Assembly: GCF_000304475.1 (NCBI RefSeq)
Contig: NC_018941.1
Location: 1,364,001-1,428,000 of the forward strand
DNA length: 64,000 bases
Reading direction: 5' to 3'
DNA from: Kazachstania africana CBS 2517
Taxonomy: Eukaryota; Ascomycota; Saccharomycetes; Saccharomycetales; Saccharomycetaceae
The notes beneath the pieces were generated by a model. That model was not told the DNA's origin, made no database searches, and saw only the letters and a program-made list of their open reading frames with translations. The position numbers and the translations under genes were made by a program. Shown here one piece after another: positions 47,702 through 57,909 of this stretch (position 1 is its first letter; each line of letters starts with the position of its first letter).

Positions 47702-48988
47702 ATACTAATTAAGATAAAACAAAAATGTATTAATGATCCTTGCAACCATTCCCATACGGGGTACACGAAGGTATTCCCTTAGATCTATGAAAATAGACGA
47801 CACATGAACAATTGCACCCAAGATCAGTAAATGTTATTCTCCAGTCCAAGCCGGCTAATGACAATAGACAATACAAGATCATCTAATTGTACAGCACACA
47901 TCCACATATGTCCTGGGTCAAGAACGCCCCGGAGGGGTTCAACCTCAATGGGATACTGTATGTGCTGCGAATGGCTGTGAAATTTGCGTTACTATTTTGG
48001 AAGTAACAGCTGAAAGTTTTTTTCATTTCGGAAAAATTTGTTGCTTATATACTTTATCAAGGACTACCCGGCTGTAAATTTTATTTGGAAATCAAAGCCC
48101 AGCTAGGGCTTGAAAGCTCACAAACTGAGTAAATCCTCCAATGGCAGCTGAACATTATGTAAGATGTCTGCCACTAGACACTAATAATTACTGTTAAAAG
48201 CAAGACAGATATTGGCAATTCATAATATTTCCATAAGCTGCAAACTGAAAAACGAAATTTTAATGCGCTTTCGCAATGTTCCTGTCTAGATATGATATTA
48301 CCTGTCTTCTCTTTCGCTATCATCTATATATGGCACAGGTAGAGATTGACTGTTGAGGCTTAATATTTCGGATTAGATTTTATTTTGAGCTACTTTCAAA
48401 TAAAAACTTCGTCTCTGAAAGTGGAAGCTCTTTTCATCCAATGGAATCCAACTACGGGCTATATCTCTATTTTCTTTACTTCATTAATGAGAATCAGGCA
48501 ACATTGTTGCCTTACTTCATAAAGAATTAAAAGGCTAAGCGCTAAGTACTTTCCTTTTTAATAGATACCGTTTCGGGCTCATAAGCCATTGTGACACCAA
48601 AAGGGTAAGTGCATCAAAAGTGAGTAGATCAAGCTGCTTTTTGCACCAATAACTTTAATTTTTCGGAGGCAATGTACATCGGACTCTCATTTGCAAATAT
48701 TGCCTTTTGCCTTGTCTTTCACTCAGCACTTTCCTTTTTCGTCGATCAATGGCCATGAAAATCTGACATTTTAAAACAAATTAAAGTGACCTTACAATGC
48801 ATACATTTTTGTAGATAGTAATCACTAGTGGTTAATACTTACAACAAAAGGTCAGATAAAAAAGTATTTAAATGCTATGTTTTCTCATAGTTTCAGTATT
48901 GCTTTGTCTTGACTTATTATGAAATAAAAACTACAAGAGCTTCACATCCAACGTTCGACACTAACGATACTAATACTATAATTATAGA
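47702..48988. other. 1.3-kb alpha-factor upstream region
   Basis: No gene recognised. A near-palindrome GGCAACATTGTTGCC lies at 48497-48511 and a TATA-like GTATTTAAATG at about 48866. I could not identify convincing Mcm1/alpha1 sites by eye. The long promoter fits a cell-type-regulated gene. Confidence 0.5.
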
Positions 48989-49456
48989 ATGAAATTCACC
49001 GGTGTTTTATCTGCTTTATCCTTACTATCTTCTGCAGTCTTAGCTGAAACCGAAAGTCAATCCACTGAGGCCATAAGCGTCCCATCCGAAGCCATTATTG
49101 GTTACTTAGATTTAGACGGTGCCAATGACGTTGCAATCATTCCTCTAGTCAACACTACTGACAGTGGTTTATTGTTTGTCAACACAACTATCTATGAACA
49201 AGCTTCTAATGAAGACAACGTCTCTTTAAAGAAAAGAGAAGCTGATGCCGATGCTTGGCACTGGTTGAGCATTGCTCCTGGTCAACCTATGTACATCAAA
49301 AGAGATGCCAATGCTGATGCTGATGCCGAAGCTTGGCACTGGTTGAGCATCTCTCCTGGTCAACCTATGTACATCAAAAGAGATGCCAATGCTGATGCTG
49401 ACGCCGAAGCTTGGCACTGGTTAAGCATTGCACCAGGCCAACCAATGTACATTTAA
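48989..49456 (+). CDS. MF(ALPHA)1: Alpha-factor mating pheromone precursor (three repeats)
   Basis: 155 residues. Signal peptide at 1-19 (MKFTGVLSALSLLSSAVLA), pro-region with two NTT sequons, then Kex2 site KKR and three pheromone units. Repeats 1 and 3 read WHWLSIAPGQPMYI and repeat 2 WHWLSISPGQPMYI; each later unit is preceded by KR and a DANADADAEA-type spacer, trimmed as X-Ala dipeptides by a Ste13-like peptidase. The mature peptide keeps the WHWL...PGQPMY frame of S. cerevisiae alpha-factor but has an extra C-terminal Ile. Position between POS5 and UIP4 equals MF(ALPHA)1 (YPL187W). Confidence 0.96.
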   Translation: MKFTGVLSALSLLSSAVLAETESQSTEAISVPSEAIIGYLDLDGANDVAIIPLVNTTDSGLLFVNTTIYEQASNEDNVSLKKREADADAWHWLSIAPGQPMYIKRDANADADAEAWHWLSISPGQPMYIKRDANADADAEAWHWLSIAPGQPMYI

Positions 49457-49621
49457 TTAATATTTTAATATTTCTAAACAAGGTTTATGGACAGTCAGTA
49501 TATAAAGGTAAATAAATATCCAAATAGATCAAAAAAAAAATGACATAATTTCTCAATCTTCTCTTAAAATGATAAATAGAAAAATACTTGTAGTTTTGCA
49601 AATACATACTCCACCGTCCTT

Positions 49622-50593
49622 TCAACTAGTTTCATTTTCTTCAGCGTTACTGGCGAAGAGACCAAACCAAGAGGTGAAAATTCCGGAGAATATTCCTAGA
49701 ATTCTTTCTAACAAGGTCTTATAATGTTCTGGCTCATAGTTATTGGTGTTTGCAACCGCTGTAACATCATTACCTTGTGGGACTTGTATATTCATTTCCT
49801 CGTCATTCACAATGATAGAGGACTCCCTTGACGAGAAAGAATGATTGTTACTTTTGTTTGGACTGTTATTATTTAAGCTCATTGCCTTTGGGGACAATAT
49901 GGTGTTACTTGTGCCATATTGTTTCTTCAATCCCATTGGGGAATAAAAGATCATATTTTCATGGTCGCTGTCTGATCCCTCAGTGGCCTCAGTACCACTG
50001 TGAATGCTTCCAGGTGCAGGAATGTTCAGTTGTGTCGTAATGTCATTATCGATGACTGGATCAAATGCTGTCAAATCGTGATCAAGATCATCCTCATTAA
50101 TCTTTTCTTCACTCTTTGAATCAAAATTTTTCCTAAACTCCTCTTTCAAAGATGGCACTGGAGTTATTGGAGCTTCAGTGCTCATATTTCTAGCGAATGA
50201 GTTGTTTTCTTGATTTTCAGAAATATGCTTGATCTGAGGAGATGGAATGGTTTCTTCGAGATGCTTCTTTATGCTCTCCTCAGCTATTTCGTCGAGATCA
50301 ATTGTCTTTACGTTATTGACATTATTATGTTCATCCCGATCCTTTTCAAACGCATCAACAGTGAACCAATTACCATTATCATCGATGAATTTGAAACAGA
50401 TTGGAATTTTCTGTTTGTCATCGTGACTCTTCGATTTTAAAAATGATTCTTCAATCGGGTACACCCAAGTGTCAGTATCGACATCACCATCTGACCTCTT
50501 CTCCATGGATTTGATCTCCCAATTTGTGAAATCACCTGCGATTCTCAAATTTGCAAAACTTGATTCCTTCTGTGAATATACAATTTCAGACAT
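49622..50593 (-). CDS. UIP4: Nuclear-envelope protein Uip4
   Basis: 323 residues from the ATG at 50593; the frame is open to 50767, but the upstream part is hydrophobic and not conserved, while MSEIVYSQKESSFANLRIAGDFTNWEIKSME is the expected start. Uip4 (YPL186C) interacts with the SUMO protease Ulp1 and lies at the nuclear envelope/ER. The N-terminal ~100 residues look like an AMPK-type glycogen-binding (CBM48) fold: FTNW... and WVYPIEESF... and FKFIDDNGNWFTVD. The middle is acidic and disordered, with a short hydrophobic C-terminal segment near GIFSGIFTSWFGLF. Confidence 0.88.
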   Translation of the reverse strand: MSEIVYSQKESSFANLRIAGDFTNWEIKSMEKRSDGDVDTDTWVYPIEESFLKSKSHDDKQKIPICFKFIDDNGNWFTVDAFEKDRDEHNNVNNVKTIDLDEIAEESIKKHLEETIPSPQIKHISENQENNSFARNMSTEAPITPVPSLKEEFRKNFDSKSEEKINEDDLDHDLTAFDPVIDNDITTQLNIPAPGSIHSGTEATEGSDSDHENMIFYSPMGLKKQYGTSNTILSPKAMSLNNNSPNKSNNHSFSSRESSIIVNDEEMNIQVPQGNDVTAVANTNNYEPEHYKTLLERILGIFSGIFTSWFGLFASNAEENETS

Positions 50594-51394
50594 CTTTGGA
50601 ATTATGGAAGCAATAAGACAACTGAAAGTTATAAAAAAAAAATATTCAAAATCAGTATAGAAAACTAAACTAACTATTGAATCTATATAAGTGTTAGATG
50701 CTTTGTTTATCATCCAAGGATAGATTAAAATTTTAGATCCTTGAGTATGATTACTCCTGCTTTCCATACGATGCTGTATCTGGAAAAACTCCGAAACCTC
50801 GTGGGATCATAAGACACGCTTTTTCTCTTTTGGCGCGAGTGAATAATTCTCCCGCAACTAATGCGTTGCAATGCCTGGCTGCATGGGGGACGGGGGAGGT
50901 GGGGTTGGGAAACGCGTCCCGCCGGTGGCCGGAAGAGTCCCGGGCTGAGCTCTAGGCTGACTGCTAGGCTGGGCTGCGGTGTGGGAAGAGAGATGGTAAA
51001 AGAGGCGTGTCAATCTATCCTTACCAAACTAGGTACCTCGTGGATCTGTGTGCTGCTTCTGGGGAACTTCTGCCAGCTGTTCTTGTCAAATACACGAAAA
51101 CTGAAGGGCCTTTTGTAGTGTGGAAACACTATTCTGGTAAATAAGGTTTGAAACTTATTGTTCTTGTGATGGCGGAAGAGTCACTTACCGTGTGCAAGAG
51201 TTGAGGATATAATCTGCGTGCGTGCCAAATGTCGAAATGGACGATAGAAGATTTAATTCTGGCTATCCTTTATACGATTCGATAGGCGATCAAGAGAGAC
51301 TGTTTTCCGAGTCGCTCAACTTGAAGAGATGCGACACTCCGTTCCATTCAGAATGCTTGTACCTTTAAATACATGTTACATGTTGTTATATCAA
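50594..51394. other. UIP4-DUS1 intergenic region with a GC-rich island
   Basis: 801 bases between the UIP4 start and the DUS1 stop. The part at about 50862-51000 is strikingly GC-rich, G-rich on the plus strand (GGGGGACGGGGGAGG; CCCGCCGGTGGCCGG), in an otherwise AT-rich genome. No CDS is supported. It could be an unrecognised RNA gene. The region must contain one endpoint of the inferred inversion. Confidence 0.5.
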
Positions 51395-52678
51395 TCACAA
51401 TTTTGTTTTACCATCCTTGTTCGCAGTCTTCTCAAGGACAGTTTCTGCCTTTCTCTTCTTTATATCGTCCTTGTCCTCTATATTAGCTTTGAGTGCTTCC
51501 ACTGCCCTTTTATCACCAGTAACACCGTCGACAGGCCTGAAGTAGGGTTGGCACCTCCAGTATGGAATACTCTTGTATGCGCCTCCCCAAAGTTCTTGGC
51601 CACCAACAGTAATCACATCTTTCTCTTCAATATCGTCCTGAGCAAAGATCGTAGCAACCGTCTTTTCAACAGGCACCACAATCTTCTCCTCCCATTCTTC
51701 AAGCGAAGATTTGGCACTCATCGACGCCAATTCAGATCTAATGTCAGTGTGATTAGCTAAGAAAGGTCGCAGTATCTTGAAAAAGTGAGATTTCATTGCT
51801 GACCGTGAAGCATTCGACTCTCTACACTCTTTAACAATCTCAAAATACTCTCTAACTATTTTATCTACACGTGGGAAAGTCTTATCCTTTTCTTCAACGT
51901 GATCAACATTAAAGAGACCGGGGTTATACAAATTCCCCTCTGCACTCATTACAGCATCACATTCAATGGTCCCCATACATCTCGAAATATCTTCAGGATA
52001 TAAAATATTACCATTAGCGAAAAAGACTGTTTCACTGGGAAGATTGTCCCTTAGGTATTTTATAATATTCCAATTCGCCAACCCTGTCTTTTGTCCCTTC
52101 TGCTCTCTTAATCTACCATGAACAGTCAAAAACTGCGCACCTGCATCTAAAACCATCTTAGCATACTCTAACGTCTTTTCACGTTCTGGAAACACACGTA
52201 TCTTGGCAGTAACAGGCACATCAAGATTGTCATGCAGCGTTCTAATCAATTTATGTATCAAATCCCACTCTTCCATCAAGAAAGAACCGTAATGACCCTT
52301 CTTTGCAATACCTTGAGGACATCCTAAGTTCAAATCTACTGCATCACATTTATCCTGTACCAATTTTGCAGCTGCCAACAAGTATTCCGGATCGTTAGCA
52401 CAGAACTGAACAATCAGTGGTCTATCAATATCTGAATTACCGTCCAATTCACACCACATGTCTCTCCTATATTTTTCAGACGTGGCAAATAACTTCGCAT
52501 GGAACATTGGTGTATAACACAACGTAGCACCGTATCTTCTCGACAGAATCCTCCATGCTAATTCGGATTGATCCACCATAGGCGCCAGGATCCTGGATGG
52601 ACAACCGATCCTCTCAAATAACTCTCTACCTGTCGTTTTACCCTTGGTCATTATTGAGCTTAGTATCTTTATGGTCAT
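51395..52678 (-). CDS. DUS1: tRNA-dihydrouridine synthase Dus1
   Basis: 427 residues from the ATG at 52678 (S. cerevisiae Dus1, YML080W, 423); the frame opens two codons earlier at a TTG. A flavoenzyme that reduces uridines 16 and 17 in the tRNA D-loop. TIM-barrel motifs are ILAPMVDQSELAWRILSRRY, the catalytic-Cys block DAVDLNLGCPQGIAKKGHYG, FLTVHGRLREQKGQKTGLA and FFANGNILYPEDISRCM. The C-terminus is Lys-rich. It precedes TDA9 in the order of S. cerevisiae YML080W-YML081W. Confidence 0.96.
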   Translation of the reverse strand: MTIKILSSIMTKGKTTGRELFERIGCPSRILAPMVDQSELAWRILSRRYGATLCYTPMFHAKLFATSEKYRRDMWCELDGNSDIDRPLIVQFCANDPEYLLAAAKLVQDKCDAVDLNLGCPQGIAKKGHYGSFLMEEWDLIHKLIRTLHDNLDVPVTAKIRVFPEREKTLEYAKMVLDAGAQFLTVHGRLREQKGQKTGLANWNIIKYLRDNLPSETVFFANGNILYPEDISRCMGTIECDAVMSAEGNLYNPGLFNVDHVEEKDKTFPRVDKIVREYFEIVKECRESNASRSAMKSHFFKILRPFLANHTDIRSELASMSAKSSLEEWEEKIVVPVEKTVATIFAQDDIEEKDVITVGGQELWGGAYKSIPYWRCQPYFRPVDGVTGDKRAVEALKANIEDKDDIKKRKAETVLEKTANKDGKTKL

Positions 52679-52865
52679 GGACAAGATTTTGATACTTCCA
52701 AACTTTATAAGCTTTCGTTGAAATTTTTTTCTTTTTTTGATATCGCACTATTCCAATCGAAAAGAAAAATCGATGAGCATCGGAGACATATATGGAAAAA
52801 GGAATGTACATGTTATAAGGTGTGATTTATATGAGATTCTATAAGTAATTATCAAGTGTATATAA

Positions 52866-55800
52866 TTATTGGTGTGATTGACCATAACGGGCGCCTGATT
52901 GAAGTGCCTGGGCGAAAAGAGAGCTCACTGTCCAGACAGGAGTGGCACTTAAAATCCCAATTCCCAGAAACAAACTACGTTGCGACAATTTGATAGTATT
53001 AATGACAGCAACAGTTTCTGCAATGTCCGTTTCAGGTTTTAGCGCTTCCATGGCACGTTCGTCATCAATCAAGTCAGACTCTGACGATGTGATGTGGTAA
53101 CTGCTATTTGAAATGAATTGCGTTTCAATTTTTTTTAATACTTTAACAATCTTTAACCATAGAATTCTATCAGAAACATTCAATGCTGCATTTATCTTAC
53201 CCTTTTTATATCTTTCAGTCCATTCTTCCAGAATTTTCAAATATTCAAAAATGATTAGGATGGATGACAAAATACATGTTACTGATAGAATTGGTATTGT
53301 TACAATGCCAAATGAATCTGAATTTGATATCATATCATGCCAGAATTCAATTATTTCTAAAGAGTATTCAGTTGCCTCATGCAATGATTCCCAATCGTGA
53401 TAAAATTTTTTCAAGCCTTTATTCATACCATCCCAATCTTGTAACCAAATCTTGTTCATAAGATCTGATAGGTTAACGCACTTTCTAATCTTGGCAAATA
53501 AGTATAATGGAATAATTAGTTTAATCGAAGGGTTTGAAATTATGGTCTTTATATTCTCGTCATTCTGTTTTAATATCCCACCGTTCTTGATATATAATGC
53601 TTCCCAATGTTTCATGACGCTTGAAATAATTGGTCTTGAATTCATTCTCCATTTAGCTTCTTTTACTTGACCACCATATTCTGTCTGTTGATTGTTAGCA
53701 TGCCTTTCAATGGATATTTTCTCATGGACTGTGATCAAATAAGACAGTAACGTTCTGAAGGATAATTTTGAATTTTCGAAGAAATACTGACTTCCTGTAG
53801 ATAAATAAGCAAGTCCATCCTCGAAATTCCCATTACCCTTTGATAATTCAATTAAAGAAAATTTCGAATCCAAGTTGATACCTAATTCTGAAAGACGGTT
53901 GGCCCAGATCTGTGGTTTACCAATATGGAATAATATTTCATTATAACATGATACCCCACATTTCAAGTCGACGGAATGGAAATTACAATCGAGACCAACC
54001 AAGGATGAGAAGAAATTGGTTATAAGCAGAACAGTGTGACACGTTCTAATTCTTGATTGAGCCAAGATGAAATATTGAAAATTCTTTTCAACTTGTTCAG
54101 ATGTCTTATAACGGTCGTTGAGTTGTTTCAATATTTGTGGATTATCTTGAAATTCCATAAAATGGTCACTTTCAATCGGAGGGGTGACAAAATTTTCTAG
54201 AGGTAGATTTATTTTTGTTACCTTTATTAATTGTACCAGAGTCATTAAATGCGCTTGAACGTTCTTGGTTGCTCTTACGTCATTGTTGAACGTGTTATTG
54301 ATAGTTAACAATACTATAGTTTGAATGACCCACAGAGGGGTGTTTTCATAATTATCTTTTTGTTTCTCCAAAATTTTCTTAACGTGAACAAGTGTAATAC
54401 TTGAAAGAATTGCAGCATGCTTCGATTTGAAAGCGTAAAATGCACCAATGGTAGCTATTGATAATAGTAAAGGATAATTGTCCTTAGTTATTTTCAGAGT
54501 CTGTATATGAATGAATGGGAAGATTTTATGAAAATTTTCTTTGTATAAATTGACATGACGGTTTAGTTCTTCAACAGTAGGGAAAACATCAGAAGTTAAA
54601 TTGTTGGAAGATATTATCCAATCACGTATACTACTATTGAAAGGTGATAACTCTTCGTTATCATTAAGGGACTCTTGTGACAAACGAGGAGGAAATGATG
54701 ATGAAGGGTTTGGAAGAATTGAATCGGGTTTGAGAAAGTCGTTATTTTCCTTGAAAAGATCAAATTGTCTCGAAGTGAATAAATCTGGAATGTTACAATC
54801 AATAGAGTTGAAATTGAATTCATTATTTAGTGAGAATTGTGTTGCACCCTTATTGTTGAAAGAACTGCTGCTCGATGAGTAAAAATTTGAACCTGAATTT
54901 TCGTTTGGTGATGGTGTCGGAAGTATATTTTGAGCAAAATGTTCAAAATCGATGGTATTTGCAGTAGAAGAAGTCGTATTTGGTTGATTTTCACTTTTAG
55001 AAAGAAATTTGTTGAACCATTGCTTGTCCATATCCAAACCTAAATCGTTGGTCAAATTTTCCAAATGAGAAGCTGATAAGTCTAAAATTGATGATGGTTT
55101 ATCTAAAGAGGATTTGATCTTTGTAGGATGATTTAGAGCTTGAGAAATTGACGCTGATCCGCTGAATGAGTGGTCATTTATGGCTTGTTTAGTAGCAGTA
55201 GCAGTAGTGGTAATGTCTGATTTTGTCGGGGATATCGATTGAAAATTGAAAAGATCTAAAGTTGAATTTGATGGATGGAAATTGGCGAAACCACCAGACC
55301 CACCGAATGAAGATCCCATCGTTAGGAAATCAGTTAAGAAAGGGACATTATCATAGTAAGGATTTTTCCAATCAATTTGATTTGTTTGGTTATGATGGCT
55401 GTTTGGAATATTGTGTTGAATATCAATTGATTGTAAATTCGATTGATCATCTAACGATAAGAAAGTTGGTACATCAATTGAATTTAAATCTACACCAGAT
55501 TCTGCAGCTTTTTCAATTAATTTTTGTGCCGTTAATTGTGGGGTAGAAAATCCGACTTGATGAGGGAAATCTGAGTCTTGTTCAATGACAGGCTGATTAT
55601 TTGTTGGTACGTAAGTGAATGCTGTGGAAGCAGAGAAGGATGCATGCCTTTTATTTCTTTGCTTAAGAATGGGTTCATGATCATAATTTTGTGAAGTCAA
55701 ATCATTTTTATCCTTAGTTTCAATTTTAGTTACTACATTTTTATTATTTTTCAATTTTTTATTATTTGCCTCTCTTTCAGCTAATTTTGCAGCGTCTCTT

Positions 55801-56333
55801 GCAGCTTTTTTCATCTGTGCAGCGGTTTGAGCCAATGGATTTGTTAAGGTTGGTAATATAGTTTTTTTATTCCCATCCACTTTAATAATATGTTTATCCG
55901 GGTCTGTATTTCTTTTTCTTATAGTTGATGGCATCGCTCCATTTAAATCTAAATTTTTGTTATTTTCCATTAGTTTTTCAAAAGTGTTATCATTATTTGA
56001 TTTTGAAATTAATGAAGAATGTAATTTATGTTGATGTCTTAAAACTAGATCTCTTCTTGCGAAACATCTTCCACAGAAAGTACAAAGAAATGGTTTTTCA
56101 CTTGTATGGGCCCTTTGATGTCTTTTTAGATGCTCTTGTCTAACGAAACCTCTCGTACAGATACTGCATAGGAAAGGTCTTGGCTTGTCAGTCTTGATTA
56201 TTCTTGATTTTTTGGGAATTGGCAATAAATTTGCAGCAGATGGAGTGACATTATTTGAGTTTGTTGGAGTTGGCAAAGCCGACACGTTATTATTTTCTAG
56301 ATCTTTGGGGACATAACCAGGTGGAGAGAACAT
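52866..56333 (-). CDS. TDA9: C2H2 zinc-finger transcription factor Tda9/Rsf2
   Basis: 1155 residues (Tda9 1251, Rsf2 1379). Two adjacent C2H2 fingers at about 53-105 (FLCSICTRGFVRQEHLKRH and FLCTFCGRCFARRDLVLRH), of the Adr1/Msn2-like type, are followed by a basic region, a long Ser/Asn-rich segment and a C-terminal fungal transcription-factor-like region (about 590-1100). S. cerevisiae Tda9 (YML081W) and Rsf2 (YJR127C) are sister genes from the genome duplication; position next to DUS1 and ATP18 favours TDA9. Rsf2 is linked to respiratory growth on glycerol. Confidence 0.9.
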   Translation of the reverse strand: MFSPPGYVPKDLENNNVSALPTPTNSNNVTPSAANLLPIPKKSRIIKTDKPRPFLCSICTRGFVRQEHLKRHQRAHTSEKPFLCTFCGRCFARRDLVLRHQHKLHSSLISKSNNDNTFEKLMENNKNLDLNGAMPSTIRKRNTDPDKHIIKVDGNKKTILPTLTNPLAQTAAQMKKAARDAAKLAEREANNKKLKNNKNVVTKIETKDKNDLTSQNYDHEPILKQRNKRHASFSASTAFTYVPTNNQPVIEQDSDFPHQVGFSTPQLTAQKLIEKAAESGVDLNSIDVPTFLSLDDQSNLQSIDIQHNIPNSHHNQTNQIDWKNPYYDNVPFLTDFLTMGSSFGGSGGFANFHPSNSTLDLFNFQSISPTKSDITTTATATKQAINDHSFSGSASISQALNHPTKIKSSLDKPSSILDLSASHLENLTNDLGLDMDKQWFNKFLSKSENQPNTTSSTANTIDFEHFAQNILPTPSPNENSGSNFYSSSSSSFNNKGATQFSLNNEFNFNSIDCNIPDLFTSRQFDLFKENNDFLKPDSILPNPSSSFPPRLSQESLNDNEELSPFNSSIRDWIISSNNLTSDVFPTVEELNRHVNLYKENFHKIFPFIHIQTLKITKDNYPLLLSIATIGAFYAFKSKHAAILSSITLVHVKKILEKQKDNYENTPLWVIQTIVLLTINNTFNNDVRATKNVQAHLMTLVQLIKVTKINLPLENFVTPPIESDHFMEFQDNPQILKQLNDRYKTSEQVEKNFQYFILAQSRIRTCHTVLLITNFFSSLVGLDCNFHSVDLKCGVSCYNEILFHIGKPQIWANRLSELGINLDSKFSLIELSKGNGNFEDGLAYLSTGSQYFFENSKLSFRTLLSYLITVHEKISIERHANNQQTEYGGQVKEAKWRMNSRPIISSVMKHWEALYIKNGGILKQNDENIKTIISNPSIKLIIPLYLFAKIRKCVNLSDLMNKIWLQDWDGMNKGLKKFYHDWESLHEATEYSLEIIEFWHDMISNSDSFGIVTIPILSVTCILSSILIIFEYLKILEEWTERYKKGKINAALNVSDRILWLKIVKVLKKIETQFISNSSYHITSSESDLIDDERAMEALKPETDIAETVAVINTIKLSQRSLFLGIGILSATPVWTVSSLFAQALQSGARYGQSHQ

Positions 56334-57542
56334 ATTCTTGTTTGATATATGTGAGTCTGTTTATATGGTATAAGTTTGAGTAGATGTGTGAAGGTTAATG
56401 AACTACTGAACTTACAAGATATATTTCCAGATTTGTAAGAGAACGAAAAAAAAAAACCAATACGAGAGGTGTCGAGACAACGGAATAACATTTTTGGGCC
56501 ATGTGACGAGGAGGAAGAAAAATGACGTCGGCGGGAAGTAGCGAGATGTTGCTTTTTTTTTTTGCTGTGGTGCCATGTTTCTTTTTCTTCGTACAAAGCG
56601 ATGATGAACGGAGAACGTTGAACATTGTGTGTCACGTGTCAAAATGTGCGACTATCCTTGCATCGTGTCCAGTATAATTAGCCGCCATGGTGAACATCAT
56701 CATCAAAAACAAATCAAATAAGCCAGTTTCATGACTAAAATTTTGTGGTGCAAATTATGGTGCGAACAGACAGTAAGCCTTACATGTAGATCTTCCCTGG
56801 GCTCATGTCACAATGACGGCCCAAGTTCAACCGCTGACTTCTGATAGCGTTGCATCTTGGTGAAAAGAGATCAGAGTATTGTACCCCTCCACGTCTCTTT
56901 CTAGTCGTATACTGCCCATGCTCTAACCTTGAGTAGCAGTTGACACAATTATAGCCTTCGACGCTGTTTTAATGAATGTGTTCCAATTTCTTGCTCTGAA
57001 AACCACGAAAAACGAATAGCGCTTCGGCACGGCGGCTAGTATGATATATAGTCACATTTACGATATGCAAAGTGCAAGACACAGCGAGACAACGCCGCCA
57101 GAATCTATGATTCGTCCATAAACAAAGATGCATAAACATCATACGTACAATTAGGAAGTACCCAGTTGCTCACCCAGTTCTTTTGTGAATACAGTACACC
57201 TTCACACCGTGATAAACACCAATCTCTCATACAAGAAATTGAGAGACTTTTTTCACCTTACGAAACAAGCCAAGAAGGCATTGAACTCATTCAAAGATAG
57301 GTTCTTCAAATCTGGTACGCTCATTCTCACAGTTTCCTATTGACTACTTACATATAATCTTATAATATCTTTAATAAAGTCACTTCTATAAGACTCTCGC
57401 TCTTGTCTCGCCTTCGGAGAGCCAATTAAAGATCTATAAAATAGTATTCGAGGGATTTCAATGGAAATATAAATGTGAATGAAACTCATTCTCACATTGA
57501 GACACAACTGAGACGTCTCTATCGGAGGATTTTACGGATACA
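56334..57542. other. 1.2-kb divergent TDA9/ATP18 promoter region
   Basis: No gene recognised; overlapping minus-strand ORFs at 56297-56642 arise from the TDA9 leader. CACGTG occurs near 56633. No RNA gene seen. Confidence 0.55.
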
Positions 57543-57737
57543 ATGTTGAGAAGATACAGTACTCCAATCTTAAAGCCATATTGGCCATTCTTCCTCGGTG
57601 GTGCCATAGTATACTATGGGATGAGTAAGTTCACAACGAAAGTTATGGACTCCGATGAGTATATCAATGACCCAAGACATCCCAGATTCAACAAAGGCGG
57701 CAAACTTGTAGATTTGAATGCCAAATCAAATCCATAA
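57543..57737 (+). CDS. ATP18: ATP synthase subunit i/j (Atp18)
   Basis: 64 residues (S. cerevisiae Atp18, YML081C-A, 59). A small single-pass subunit of the mitochondrial F1Fo ATP synthase near the dimer interface. The N-terminal helix LKPYWPFFLGGAIVYYGMSK and C-terminal NDPRHPRFNKGGKLVDL match the family. Opposite strand to TDA9, as in S. cerevisiae. Confidence 0.94.
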   Translation: MLRRYSTPILKPYWPFFLGGAIVYYGMSKFTTKVMDSDEYINDPRHPRFNKGGKLVDLNAKSNP

Positions 57738-57909
57738 GTGCCCTATGCATGTCTATATTATATCCAGGTTTCATCAATTTTTTAAGATAGGTGAAAATAA
57801 TAACCATTTCTAATTAGATAATATTACAATAGCGTTCATAATACGAGAAGGAAAAAAAAATACACAATTACATATGGGTATATGTACATGTATATATGCA
57901 AATAATAGA

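Noticed and set aside
50861..51118. 85-codon ORF over the GC-rich island
   Set aside because: Its composition (Gly, Arg, Trp) follows from GC-rich sequence, with no conserved motif.
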